In this document: in pieces, positions 32,754 through 40,975 of the stretch
Numbering within the stretch: the first letter of the stretch is position 1
Layout: every line of letters begins with the position of its first letter
DNA from: Sphingomonas kyeonggiensis
GTDB lineage: Bacteria > Pseudomonadota > Alphaproteobacteria > Sphingomonadales > Sphingomonadaceae
Length of the DNA stretch: 64,000 nucleotides
NCBI RefSeq assembly: GCF_030812785.1
Contig: NZ_JAUSTJ010000002.1
Location: 558,001 to 622,000, forward strand
Reading direction: 5' to 3'
Program-made: the position numbers and the translations under genes
The notes under the pieces: generated by a model
Told to the model about the DNA's origin: nothing
Databases searched by the model: none
What the model saw: only the letters and a program-made list of their open reading frames with translations

Positions 32754-33199
32754 CAGCAGCACGCCTTGGCGGGCGCGGGAGTGGGGCAGCAGGCGCCGGC
32801 GCTGGGCTCGGGCAGCACTTCGTCCTCGCCATAGGCGGTCGAATCGCCATGGGTGAAGAAGGTTTCCCAGCGGACGCCCGCCGTGTCGGTCACCCAGGAC
32901 TTGTCCGATCGCGCATAGCAGCAGGTCGTGGCGTCCTGGTCGAACGTCGCCGACCCGGCCGCCTTCAATCGCGTCGCAAGCGCGGTGAGGTCGCCCACAT
33001 TGTCCACCTGCACGCCGACATGGTCGATACCGGTGGCGCGGGCGCGCGAGGAGATGGCCAGGTTCACGCGCGGATCGTCCAGCATCCATTTCGCGTAATC
33101 GTCCTTCACCACCACGGGCGGCGCGTCGAAGAGCGTGCTGTAGAAGGCGATGGCATCCTCGATCGAGGGGACGCTGATGTGAAGATGTAGCCGCTTCAT
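32753..33199 (-). CDS. arsI: ArsI/CadI family metalloenzyme (C-As lyase-like)
   Basis: The 148-residue glyoxalase-fold protein has likely metal ligands in LHLHIS, IDHVGV and WETFF, and the vicinal Cys pair in TTCCYARSDKSW that ArsI enzymes use to bind trivalent organoarsenicals. ArsI cleaves the C-As bond of methylarsenite with Fe(II) and oxygen; CadI of mycobacteria is a relative of unclear function. A Cys-rich tail (GACCPTPAPAKACC) may bind metal. The start ATG 33199 has the strong site AAGGAGGT. It is the first gene of the operon. Confidence 0.83.
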   Translation of the reverse strand: MKRLHLHISVPSIEDAIAFYSTLFDAPPVVVKDDYAKWMLDDPRVNLAISSRARATGIDHVGVQVDNVGDLTALATRLKAAGSATFDQDATTCCYARSDKSWVTDTAGVRWETFFTHGDSTAYGEDEVLPEPSAGACCPTPAPAKACC

Positions 33200-33215
33200 C
33201 CCGGACCTCCTTGCT

Positions 33216-33245
33216 TCGATATTTCGAATATCGTCGAAATATCGA
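33216..33245. promoter_or_regulatory. ArsR operator palindrome
   Basis: TCGATATTTCGA at 33216-33227 is exactly mirrored by TCGAAATATCGA at 33234-33245, around the 6-base centre ATATCG. This perfect 12-base inverted repeat lies 17 bases upstream of the first ars gene and is the natural ArsR site. Confidence 0.8.
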
Positions 33246-33319
33246 TTCGGCAAGGCGGGATGGGTGTGGGTGCCTTGGGCTCGAAAACCGGCTTTTGGCG
33301 TGTACTTCGTGTACTTTGG

Positions 33320-34381
33320 CTAGAGCGCCACACCGAAGCCGCGCCCGATCGCTCTTACCCGGCCGATCAGCGGCGAGATCAGGCGGTCCGGGTCGTTGGC
33401 GGGCAGGTGCACGCTCTCGGGCAGCACCGCCATCGCCTCGCGCATCGTTACGGCGCCCTGGCGCAAGGCGGGGCGGGCGACCAGCCACCACAGCCGGGCA
33501 TGCTCGCCGTCCACCTCGATCCGCTCCTGCGCCGTGAGGGGCGTGCGGGCGACATGGTCTGCGTGGAGCGCGGCCAGGATGCGCGACAGGCGGCCGAGCG
33601 TCTCGAGGTCGGGCGCCGGGTCACGCTGCATGAAATAGCGCACGACCAGCTCGGCATTGCCCTGGCTCTCGTCGCCGAACAGCGGCTGGTAGCGCTCGCT
33701 CAGCACCCGCGCGGCGCTGGCCGCCATGGTCTCGGCGAACTTCTTCGAGGCGCCGCCGGGATGGCAGCGATAGAGGAGATGCGCCTCGTCGAGCCGGGCG
33801 ATCCGCCCGAAGCGGCTGAGGCGGTGATAGAGGTCGAAATCCTCGGCATAGCGCACCTGCGGGCGCTCGAACGGGTCGAGCAGCCGGGCGGCCTCGGCGC
33901 GGAACATGACGGTCGACCAGACCAGCGGGTTCTGGGTGAGGATCAGCCAGTCGATCGTCGCCGGGGTGAGCGGGCGGTCGCCCGGCCAGGGCGTGGCATG
34001 GCCGTTCTCGAGCAGTTCGGCGGCGGTGGCGACGAGCACGCTGCCGGGATTGGCCTCGAGATACGCGACCTGCGCGGCGAAGCGGCCGGGCTTGCAGAGG
34101 TCGTCCTGGTCGAGCCCGGCGATGTAGCGCCCGCGCGCCGCCGCGAAGCCGATGTTGCGGGCGACGACCGGGCCACCGTTCATCTCGGCATGGAGGACGG
34201 TGATGCGCGGATCGGTCAGCGTGGCGAGCAGGGCGCGGGTGTCGTCGGTCGAGCAATCGTCGACAATCACCATCTCCCAGTCGGTGAAGTCCTGGGCGAG
34301 GACCGAGTCGATCGTCGCGCCGATCCAGGCCGCGCCGTTATAGGCCGGCATGATGACGGAGACCGTGGGCGCGGCGCTCAT
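33320..34381 (-). CDS. family 2 glycosyltransferase
   Basis: The 353-residue protein has the GT-A fold start VSVIMPAYNGAAWIGATIDS, acidic VDDCST and the GLDQDD metal-binding region (residues about 10-110). The rest is a helical C-terminal part without membrane helices. It transfers a sugar from a nucleotide donor to an unknown acceptor. The ATG overlaps the stop of the DegT-monooxygenase gene (ATGA), so it is coupled to it and may act on the same product. Longer starts translate an Arg-rich shadow. Confidence 0.88.
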   Translation of the reverse strand: MSAAPTVSVIMPAYNGAAWIGATIDSVLAQDFTDWEMVIVDDCSTDDTRALLATLTDPRITVLHAEMNGGPVVARNIGFAAARGRYIAGLDQDDLCKPGRFAAQVAYLEANPGSVLVATAAELLENGHATPWPGDRPLTPATIDWLILTQNPLVWSTVMFRAEAARLLDPFERPQVRYAEDFDLYHRLSRFGRIARLDEAHLLYRCHPGGASKKFAETMAASAARVLSERYQPLFGDESQGNAELVVRYFMQRDPAPDLETLGRLSRILAALHADHVARTPLTAQERIEVDGEHARLWWLVARPALRQGAVTMREAMAVLPESVHLPANDPDRLISPLIGRVRAIGRGFGVAL

Positions 34382-36861
34382 GCGGCGAGGCTCACGCTCT
34401 GGCCGAGCAGCTGGTCGACGATCAGTTGGCCGACATCGTTCTGCCACTGCCACAGGCCGTTGGCCTTGCCCTTGAAGCTCTTTTCGCCGCCGAGCCGGCC
34501 TTCCGGGACGAAGCCCGCGGCCAGGCCGATGCCATAGGCGCCCGGGATCGGCTGGCCTTCCGCATCGGTGACGCGGCAGAGCTGGTCCGCCAGCCGCGGA
34601 CGGCCCGGGGCATGCGCGCTGAGCACGATGCGGTGGCCGGCGGCGTCGAGCAGGGGCAGGGCATGCGGACGATAGCCGAGCGCGGCGACGACCACATCGG
34701 CTTCGGAGAGGATGCGGCTGGTCTCCAGATCGGGACCGTCCAGCTGGTGGAGCCGAACCCGCGGGTCCGGCGTCCGCCCGCCGATGCGGAGCATGCGCAG
34801 CACCAGCTCGCGCGCTTCGAGCCGGAAGCCGGCCAGGCGATAGACGAAGCCCGAGAGCAGGCAGATGTCGTCGGGGCCGAAGTCGGTGAAGCCGTCGGCA
34901 CGCGCGGCCTCGGCATTGGGGTACCAGGGCCGCAGCGCCTCGCGGTGGAGCAGGGTCAGGCTCTCGGCACCGAACGGGATGTCGGACTTGAGAAGCAGCA
35001 CGGCCGAGGCGATGGCGGAGGTGGAGGCGCCGATGATCGCGATGCGCGGCGCGCGGTTGCCGGCGATCCTCTCTCGCAGCCGCTCCATGCCGTCGGTCCG
35101 CAGCATGTCGTCGCACAGCATCAGCCGTTCGCCGACCTGCTCGCCGAGCGGCTTGCCGGCGACGGAGGCTGCGGTGACGTCGCTCGCCGACTGGTAGCCG
35201 CCGGTGGCGATGACGATGTTCTCCGAGAGCAGGTCCTGCTCGGTGCCGGTGGCGATATTGCGGACTCGGGTCTGCCACAGGCCGGCGGGGGTGCGGCGGG
35301 AGTCGATCACCTCATGGCCGGTCAGCACGCTACCCCCCGCATCGGTGACGACTGCACCGACGCGCTGGCCCATCACCTCGAGGAAGGGACCGGTGCGGTA
35401 GAGCGGCACGCCGAGCTTGCCGACATATTGGGCGATCTCGCGGGCGGCGGGGTGCTCCATCAGCGCGGCGATGCCGGGCTCGGGATTGTCCTTCACCGCG
35501 CTGAGGAAGGTCTCGGCCGTGCTGTCCGAGGTGATCGCATAGCCGGGCAGCTCGCCCGCGCCGAGGCTCGGCCGGCGCTCGACCACGGCGAGGCTGGCGC
35601 CGAGTTCGCGCAGCTTGCCCTTCTTGCTCGCCGAGATGAGGAAGGCGACGCCCGCCGGTCCGCCGCCGATCAGGACGGTGGAGAGGATCTTTTGTGGCGC
35701 GGCCGGTACCACGATCCGCGGCTTGCGCAGTGCGGCGTGGAGCGTGTCGCAGATGGTGGTGACGTCGCGCTCGGTCATCGCGTCGGTGACGGGCAGAGAG
35801 AGCATCCGGGCGGCGAGATCGTCGGCCACCGGGGTCGGGGTGAGCAGGCACTCGCGTTGGAAATAGGGCTGCTGGGCGAGGTGTGGCGCGAAATAATGGC
35901 CGGCACCGATGCCCTGTGCGGCCAGCTCGGCCATCACCGCGGCACGGTCGCTGCCCTGGGGGAGCAGCATGGGCATGAACTGGGCGACCTGGCGCCGGGC
36001 CTTGGTCGCCTGGAAGGTGACGGTGTCGCCCAGGCCGGTGCGATAGGCCCTGTCGAGTGCGGCGCGATGCTCGGCGACCGTGTCGATCTCATCGAGCTTG
36101 GCGAGGGCGAGCAGGCCAAGGACCTCGGGCAGCTTGGCATTGGTGCCGGGCTCGGTAGCCGAGCGGGGGGCACCGAAGCCGAAGTTGTGCATGCGGCGCA
36201 ACGCCTCCACCTGCTCGATGTCGGCGCTGTAGATCAACCCGCCTTCCGCCGTGGCGAAGGTCTTGGTGGCGTGCATCGAGAAGACGCTGGCTAAACCGGC
36301 GCCGGTACCGAAGCCATTGCCGCCGGCGTCGAGGCTGCCGAGCGACGCGGCGGCGTCGACCACCACGCCGACATCGTGCTGCTCGGAGAGGCGGGTATAG
36401 CGGGTCAGATCGATGCAGGTGCCGAAGGTGTCGTAAGGCACCAGCACCGCGACTTCGCCGGCATGGCGGGCGAGGGCGGCTTCCTCGGCCTCGGCGCTGG
36501 CGGCCCAGTCATTGGGGTCGCTGTCGACCAGGATGGGCGTCAACCCGGCCCAGATCGCGGCATGGGCGGTGGCGGCGAAGGTGAAGCTGGGGACCAGGGC
36601 GTACTTGCCCTTGCGGCCCTGGGCGGCCTGGCGGATCGCCAGGATCAGGCCGATGGTGGCGTTGTTGACCGCCAGCGCCGCACCTACGCCACCGAAAAGC
36701 TCGGCGACGACCCGGGCCTCGAACTCGCGGACGACCGGGCCGCCATTGCTGTAGACGCCGCGTGCCTCGATGGCCTGCAGTGCCTCGGTCATTTCGCTCA
36801 GGCGCGGCGGTTGCGGCGCGATCAGCGGTAGATTGTGCATGTCCCCGGCAACGTCCCTCAT
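34378..36861 (-). CDS. fusion: DegT/DnrJ/EryC1/StrS aminotransferase + flavin monooxygenase
   Basis: The 827-residue protein joins two enzymes. Residues 1-385 are a sugar aminotransferase of the DegT family with HATKTFATAEGG near 200, where the Lys binds PLP. From about 394 a two-dinucleotide flavoprotein starts with VLIGGGPAGVAFLI (FAD) and has IAIIGASTSAIAS near 605 (NADPH); the layout resembles lysine/ornithine N-hydroxylases. A plausible product is an N-hydroxylated amino sugar or amine, glycosylated by the coupled GT2; this is inference. The start is ATG 36861 or 36840 (M8). It lies 37 bases after yaiI. Confidence 0.85.
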   Translation of the reverse strand: MRDVAGDMHNLPLIAPQPPRLSEMTEALQAIEARGVYSNGGPVVREFEARVVAELFGGVGAALAVNNATIGLILAIRQAAQGRKGKYALVPSFTFAATAHAAIWAGLTPILVDSDPNDWAASAEAEEAALARHAGEVAVLVPYDTFGTCIDLTRYTRLSEQHDVGVVVDAAASLGSLDAGGNGFGTGAGLASVFSMHATKTFATAEGGLIYSADIEQVEALRRMHNFGFGAPRSATEPGTNAKLPEVLGLLALAKLDEIDTVAEHRAALDRAYRTGLGDTVTFQATKARRQVAQFMPMLLPQGSDRAAVMAELAAQGIGAGHYFAPHLAQQPYFQRECLLTPTPVADDLAARMLSLPVTDAMTERDVTTICDTLHAALRKPRIVVPAAPQKILSTVLIGGGPAGVAFLISASKKGKLRELGASLAVVERRPSLGAGELPGYAITSDSTAETFLSAVKDNPEPGIAALMEHPAAREIAQYVGKLGVPLYRTGPFLEVMGQRVGAVVTDAGGSVLTGHEVIDSRRTPAGLWQTRVRNIATGTEQDLLSENIVIATGGYQSASDVTAASVAGKPLGEQVGERLMLCDDMLRTDGMERLRERIAGNRAPRIAIIGASTSAIASAVLLLKSDIPFGAESLTLLHREALRPWYPNAEAARADGFTDFGPDDICLLSGFVYRLAGFRLEARELVLRMLRIGGRTPDPRVRLHQLDGPDLETSRILSEADVVVAALGYRPHALPLLDAAGHRIVLSAHAPGRPRLADQLCRVTDAEGQPIPGAYGIGLAAGFVPEGRLGGEKSFKGKANGLWQWQNDVGQLIVDQLLGQSVSLAA

Positions 36862-36898
36862 CCCCGTTGCCGAGCTTATGCCTGCACGTCTCCTAAGA

Positions 36899-37348
36899 TT
36901 AGGTAAGCCGCTTCAACGCCACCAACTCGCGGTCCAGCGCCTGGAGGAACGCCGAGCGGTCCGCCGCCGAGAAGGGTCTGGGGCCGCCGATCTGGTCGCC
37001 GCCGGCGCGCAGGTCGGCCATGATCGCCCGGGTGGCGATCGCGCCGCCGATCGAGCTGGTCGTGAACGGCTTGCCGGTCGGGGCCAGCACCTTCGCCCCG
37101 GCCTTCAAGGCCCGGTCGGCGAGCAGGATGTCGGCGGTGATGACCACCGTATCCGCGCCGGCCTGCTCGGCGATCCAGTCATCGGCGGCATCGAAGCCGT
37201 CGCTGACCACCTGCCGGCTGACCAAGGGATGCTGCGGCACCCGGAGCCAGCTGTTGCTCACGATCACCACCGGCACCTCGTGCCGCCAGGCGACCTTGTA
37301 GATCTCGTCCTTCACCGGGCAGGCGTCGGCGTCGACGAGGATCCTCAC
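36899..37348 (-). CDS. YaiI/YqxD (UPF0178) family protein
   Basis: The 149-residue protein has the family signatures MRILVDADACPVKDEIYKVA, VVSDGFDAADDWIAEQ, ITADILLADRALKAG and the C-terminal GPRPFSAADRSAF. The fold resembles NYN/PIN nucleases, but activity is not established. It starts with GTG 37348, overlapping the helicase stop (GTGA), and lies upstream of the DegT fusion gene. Length is normal. Confidence 0.93.
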   Translation of the reverse strand: MRILVDADACPVKDEIYKVAWRHEVPVVIVSNSWLRVPQHPLVSRQVVSDGFDAADDWIAEQAGADTVVITADILLADRALKAGAKVLAPTGKPFTTSSIGGAIATRAIMADLRAGGDQIGGPRPFSAADRSAFLQALDRELVALKRLT

Positions 37349-39072
37349 CGGTGCGACGGGCCCCGGGGCGGCGGCGCCTTGCGATAGGGCTTGGCCTGGT
37401 GCCGCGGTGCGCCGGGACCGCCCGCCGGACGGTTCGGGCCGCCGCGCTGCGGACGAGGCCCCTGGCCCTGGGCCGGCGGTGCGTCGGACTGCTCGATGCG
37501 GACGTCCTCCTCACCCTCGGTGGTGCGGGCGACGGCGGCAATGAACTTGCTCGCCAGCGCGCGCGGGATCTGGAAGGCGGTCTCGTTCGGCCCGATGCGG
37601 ATCGCGCCGACTTCGTTCTTGGTGATGTGGCCGCGGCGGCAGATCAGCGGCAGGACCCAGCGGGGATCGGCGTTCTGGCGGCGGCCGATGTCCATGCGGA
37701 ACCAGACGACGTCGTCGAAGCCCGGACGGTGCTGGCCGGCCTGGCGCTCCTCGCGGCGATCGCCCTGGCTGCTGAGCTCCTCCGGCGCCGGCATCGCGGA
37801 ACGATGCGCGCGGACCAGAGCGGCGGCAATCTCCTGCGGCGTGCGCTCGGCGAGCAGGCGCTCGGCGATGGCGGCATCTTCCTCATCGACTTCGACCGGG
37901 GCGAGCAGCGCGGTGATCAGGCGCTCGCGGTCCTGCTCGCGGATCGCCTCGGCGCTGGGCACATCGGTCCACTCGACAGGGATGCGCGCGCCCTTGAGCA
38001 TCATCTCGACGCGGCGACGGCGCTGATAAGGGACGATGAGCACCGCCGTGCCCTTCTTGCCCGCACGGCCGGTGCGGCCCGAGCGGTGCTGGAGCGTCTC
38101 GGCGTCGCGCGGCAACTCGACATGGACGACCAGAGTGAGCGTCGGCAGGTCGATGCCGCGGGCGGCCACGTCGGTGGCGACGCAGACCCGGGCGCGCTGG
38201 TCGCGCAGCGCCTGGAGGGCGTGGTTGCGCTCGTTCTGGCTGTGCTCGCCCGACAGTGCCACTGCCGAGAAGCCGCGCTCGACCAGCGTGGCGTGGAGAT
38301 GGCGGACATTGTCGCGGGTCGCGCAGAACAGGATCGCCGTCTCCGCCTCGTGGAAGCGCAGCAGGTTGATCACCGCATGCTCGATGTCCGACGGGCTGAC
38401 GGTGACGGCCTGGTAGCTGATGTCGCCGTGCCCGCGGTCTTCGCCGACGGTCGAGATGCGCAGCGCGTCATTCTGGTAGCGCTTGGCCAGCGCCACGATC
38501 GGCTTGGGCATGGTCGCCGAGAAGAGCAGGGTGCGGCGGGTGTCGGGCGCGCCGTCGAGGATCGCCTCGAGATCGTCGCGGAAGCCCATGTCGAGCATCT
38601 CGTCGGCCTCGTCGAGTACGACGGCGCGCAGCGCGGTGAGGTCGAGCGCGCCGCGCTCGAGATGGTCGCGCAGACGGCCGGGCGTGCCGACGACGATGTG
38701 CGCGCCGTAATTGAGCTGGCGGCGCTCCTTGGCGGCGTCCATGCCGCCGACACAGGTGGCGATGCGCGCGCCGGTAGGGCCGTAGAGCCAGATCAGCTCG
38801 CGGCTGACCTGCAGGGCGAGCTCGCGGGTGGGGGCGATGATCAGCGCGTGCGGTTCGCGAGTCGGCGCGATCTTGCCATCCTCGCCGAGCAGCTCGGGAT
38901 GCATGGCCAGGCCAAAGGCCACGGTCTTGCCCGAGCCGGTCTGGGCGGAGACGATGAGGTCGCGGCCCGTGGCTTCGGGGGCGATGACGGCGGCCTGGAC
39001 GGCCGTGGGCGCGGCGTAACCACGCGCTGCGAGCGCTTCGGCGAGAAGCGCAGGGAGTTCAGCAAATGACAT
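37345..39072 (-). CDS. DEAD-box RNA helicase (DbpA-type C-terminus)
   Basis: The 575-residue protein has the Q-motif region, Walker A AQTGSGKT near residue 45, DEAD box (VLDEADEML) near 150, SAT (LLFSATMP) and the helicase C domain with HRSGRTGRAGKKG. A DbpA-like RNA-binding domain follows at about 455-520, and a Pro/Gly/Arg-rich tail ends the protein. It unwinds RNA in ribosome assembly or decay. The start is ATG 39072; the frame stays open upstream but has no coding character. A 353-base upstream region contains a perfect palindrome. Confidence 0.93.
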   Translation of the reverse strand: MSFAELPALLAEALAARGYAAPTAVQAAVIAPEATGRDLIVSAQTGSGKTVAFGLAMHPELLGEDGKIAPTREPHALIIAPTRELALQVSRELIWLYGPTGARIATCVGGMDAAKERRQLNYGAHIVVGTPGRLRDHLERGALDLTALRAVVLDEADEMLDMGFRDDLEAILDGAPDTRRTLLFSATMPKPIVALAKRYQNDALRISTVGEDRGHGDISYQAVTVSPSDIEHAVINLLRFHEAETAILFCATRDNVRHLHATLVERGFSAVALSGEHSQNERNHALQALRDQRARVCVATDVAARGIDLPTLTLVVHVELPRDAETLQHRSGRTGRAGKKGTAVLIVPYQRRRRVEMMLKGARIPVEWTDVPSAEAIREQDRERLITALLAPVEVDEEDAAIAERLLAERTPQEIAAALVRAHRSAMPAPEELSSQGDRREERQAGQHRPGFDDVVWFRMDIGRRQNADPRWVLPLICRRGHITKNEVGAIRIGPNETAFQIPRALASKFIAAVARTTEGEEDVRIEQSDAPPAQGQGPRPQRGGPNRPAGGPGAPRHQAKPYRKAPPPRGPSHR

Positions 39073-39206
39073 GAGACCCCGCACATGGGCTCGAAGGGGC
39101 CTTACCGCAAGGGAAAAGAGGGTTGATGGCCCTCGGCGTCGCTTTGTGTCGCGCGGCCGGGTGGTTGAGCAACTAAATGGCGGATTTCGGCGGTTTTCGG
39201 TTGTCG

Positions 39207-39225
39207 CTTGTAAATTCTTTACAAG
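39207..39225. promoter_or_regulatory. palindrome upstream of the DEAD-box helicase
   Basis: CTTGTAAA-TTC-TTTACAAG is a perfect 8-base inverted repeat. It lies 135 bases upstream of the helicase start on the minus strand and may be an operator near its promoter. The binding protein is not known. Confidence 0.45.
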
Positions 39226-39343
39226 GGAAATGTTGAATCCCTTGAATCCCATGCATGCGTGCGCGGCGAGAAATGGGGTGCTGGAGTCGGGATGGTGCCG
39301 CATCCGGCAGGGTAGATCAGGTGAAATCCTATTTTGCCACTGC

Positions 39344-39419
39344 TTTCCCCGGCGAAGGCCGGGGCCCAGTCTCAGCGTTGCAACGTTCAAGTCTGGGCCC
39401 CGGCCTTCGCCGGGGAAAA
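39344..39419. repeat. palindromic repeat pair (REP-like, family A)
   Basis: TTTCCCCGGCGAAGGCCGGG at 39344 faces CCCCGGCCTTCGCCGGGGAA ending at about 39417, with AGTCTGGG/CCCAGTCT also paired inside. It sits between the helicase upstream region and the 3' end of the NmrA-like gene and may act as its terminator. Confidence 0.85.
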
Positions 39420-39425
39420 GTCTGG

Positions 39426-40265
39426 CTAGCCGACCAGCGCCTTGACGCCGTCCGCCAGGCTGGTCGTCGGGTGGCCGATCAGCTTCGACAGCGCCTTGCC
39501 ATCGTCGAACAGCGCGCCGTTGGCGGTGTCCACGTCCCAGCCAGCGAGCAGCTCGGCGAAGGGGGCGGGGACGCCGGCGCCGGTGAGCGCGGCGGCGTAA
39601 TCGCCCTGGGGCAGGTTGGTGTAGGGGATATCGCGGCCGGTCTGGCGGGAGAGCTCGGCGGCGAGGTCGGCGAGGGTGAAGGCGGTGTCGCCGGCCAACT
39701 CGTAGATCTTGCCGTCATGGCCGGTGCCGGTCAGCACGGCGACTGCGGCATCGGCATAGTCGGCGCGGGCGGCGGCGGCGATGCGGCCCTGTCGGGCGGC
39801 GCCGATCAATGCGCCGTGCGCAAGCGCGCCCGCGACGCCGGCGGCGTAATTCTCGATGTACCAGCCGTTGCGCAGGATCGTGTGGGGGAGGCCCGAGGCG
39901 ACAAGCGCGCGCTCGGTGGCGCTGTGCTCGACGCCGAGGCTGATCGGCGTGGTGTCGGCGCGCAGCAGGCTGGTATAGACGATGCAGCCGATACCGGCCT
40001 GCTTCGCGGCGGCGATCACCGCTTCATGCTGGGGCACGCGCTTGCCGACTTCGCTGCCCGAGATCAGCAGCAGCGTTTCCACGCCGGCGAGCGCGGCGGC
40101 ATCGGGACGGTCATAATCGAAGGCGCGGACTTCCACGCCGAGATCGGCGGCCTTTTCGGGGCTGCGGGCGAGCGCCACGATCCGGTCGGCGGGCAGCTTG
40201 CCCTTGAGCTTGTCGATGACGAGGCGGCCGAGCTGGCCGGTGGCTCCGGTGATGGCGATGGTCAT
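39426..40265 (-). CDS. NmrA-like NAD(P)H:quinone oxidoreductase (QorB type)
   Basis: The 279-residue protein has an N-terminal Rossmann motif ITGATGQLGRLVIDKL and the QorB-like segments VYTSLLRAD, HSATERALVASGLPHTILRNGWYIEN. QorB (YtfG) reduces quinones with NADPH. The start ATG 40265 is chosen because residues upstream are not part of the fold. It is divergent from an HxlR regulator gene, the same pairing as ytfG/ytfH of E. coli, so it is likely controlled by it and by quinone or electrophile stress. Confidence 0.88.
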   Translation of the reverse strand: MTIAITGATGQLGRLVIDKLKGKLPADRIVALARSPEKAADLGVEVRAFDYDRPDAAALAGVETLLLISGSEVGKRVPQHEAVIAAAKQAGIGCIVYTSLLRADTTPISLGVEHSATERALVASGLPHTILRNGWYIENYAAGVAGALAHGALIGAARQGRIAAAARADYADAAVAVLTGTGHDGKIYELAGDTAFTLADLAAELSRQTGRDIPYTNLPQGDYAAALTGAGVPAPFAELLAGWDVDTANGALFDDGKALSKLIGHPTTSLADGVKALVG

Positions 40266-40311
40266 TGTCCGTTCCTTCTGGCTGGTGACGGACATCCAGA
40301 TATTGACCTTG

Positions 40312-40346
40312 CTTACTATTCGTAAGTACATACATTGAAGTAAGTA
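40312..40346. promoter_or_regulatory. HxlR operator region
   Basis: CTTAC-TATTC-GTAAG is a perfect 5-base inverted repeat at 40312-40326, and GTAAGTA recurs at 40322 and 40340. The region separates the divergent HxlR and QorB-like genes and is the likely binding site. Confidence 0.55.
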
Positions 40347-40738
40347 TGGAAAAAGATTCCGAACCCTTCTCGACCCGCGTGCGCCGCGGCGCGGTGCTGG
40401 AGCGCAACTGCCCGTCGCGCGAGGTGCTGAAGCACGTCACCAGCCAATGGGGCGTGCTGATCCTGATCGTGCTGGAGGGCGGCACCCACCGCTTCAGCGA
40501 ATTGCGCCGCAAGGTGGACGGGGTGAGCGAGCGGATGCTCGCCCAGACGCTGCAATGGCTGGAAGGCGACGGGCTGGTCGAGCGGATCGCCTATCCGGTG
40601 GTGCCGCCGCACGTGGAATACAGCCTGACCCCGATCGGGCGCGAGGCAGCGGGGCATATCCGCGCGCTGGCCGACTGGATCGAGGTAAGGCTGCCGGGTA
40701 TTTGCGATGCGCAGGCGGCGAAGGCGACGGCGGAGTAG
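40346..40738 (+). CDS. HxlR family transcriptional regulator
   Basis: The 130-residue protein has the HxlR winged helix: CPSREVLKHVTSQWGVLILI, FSELRRKVDGVSERMLAQTLQWLEGDGLVERIAY and SLTPIGREA. HxlR proteins respond to quinones, aldehydes or hypochlorite through an N-terminal Cys, here Cys in ERNCPSREV. It is divergent from the QorB-like gene, with palindromic repeats between. The start overlaps a GTAAGTA repeat, which would allow autoregulation. Confidence 0.93.
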   Translation: MEKDSEPFSTRVRRGAVLERNCPSREVLKHVTSQWGVLILIVLEGGTHRFSELRRKVDGVSERMLAQTLQWLEGDGLVERIAYPVVPPHVEYSLTPIGREAAGHIRALADWIEVRLPGICDAQAAKATAE

Positions 40739-40809
40739 GCGCTATTCCTGCTTCTACGTGCCATCCCGGCATGCGAGGGATTGCGGGAAGCGAGCGCTTC
40801 CTTCCCGCT

Positions 40810-40952
40810 CCCCTCCCTGCAAGGGAGGGGATGGGGGGTGGGTTGCGAGCGTAGCGAGCCCAACGAGCGGTAGCCTTAAACAGAAAAGGCCGGGCATCGA
40901 GCCCGACCTTTCCTAACCCACCCCTAGCCCCTCCCTTGCAGGGAGGGGAATC
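40810..40952. repeat. palindromic repeat pair (REP-like, family E)
   Basis: CTCCCCTCCCTGCAAGGGAG at about 40808 and CCCCTCCCTTGCAGGGAGGG near 40930 are inverted copies; GGGGGGTGGGTT and AACCCACCCC also pair. About 70 bases separate them. The element lies between the convergent HxlR and chemotaxis genes and is probably a two-way terminator. Confidence 0.75.
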
Positions 40953-40975
40953 TCAGGGGGCAGGCTTTAGTAAAT

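Larger units (their letters stand above)
39073..39425. other. 353-base intergenic region upstream of the helicase
   Basis: No gene is credible here. It holds the likely long 5' untranslated region of the helicase, the palindrome at 39207-39225 and the family A repeat pair at 39344-39419 next to the convergently oriented end of the NmrA-like gene. The base composition is less GC-rich around 39160-39240. Confidence 0.6.
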
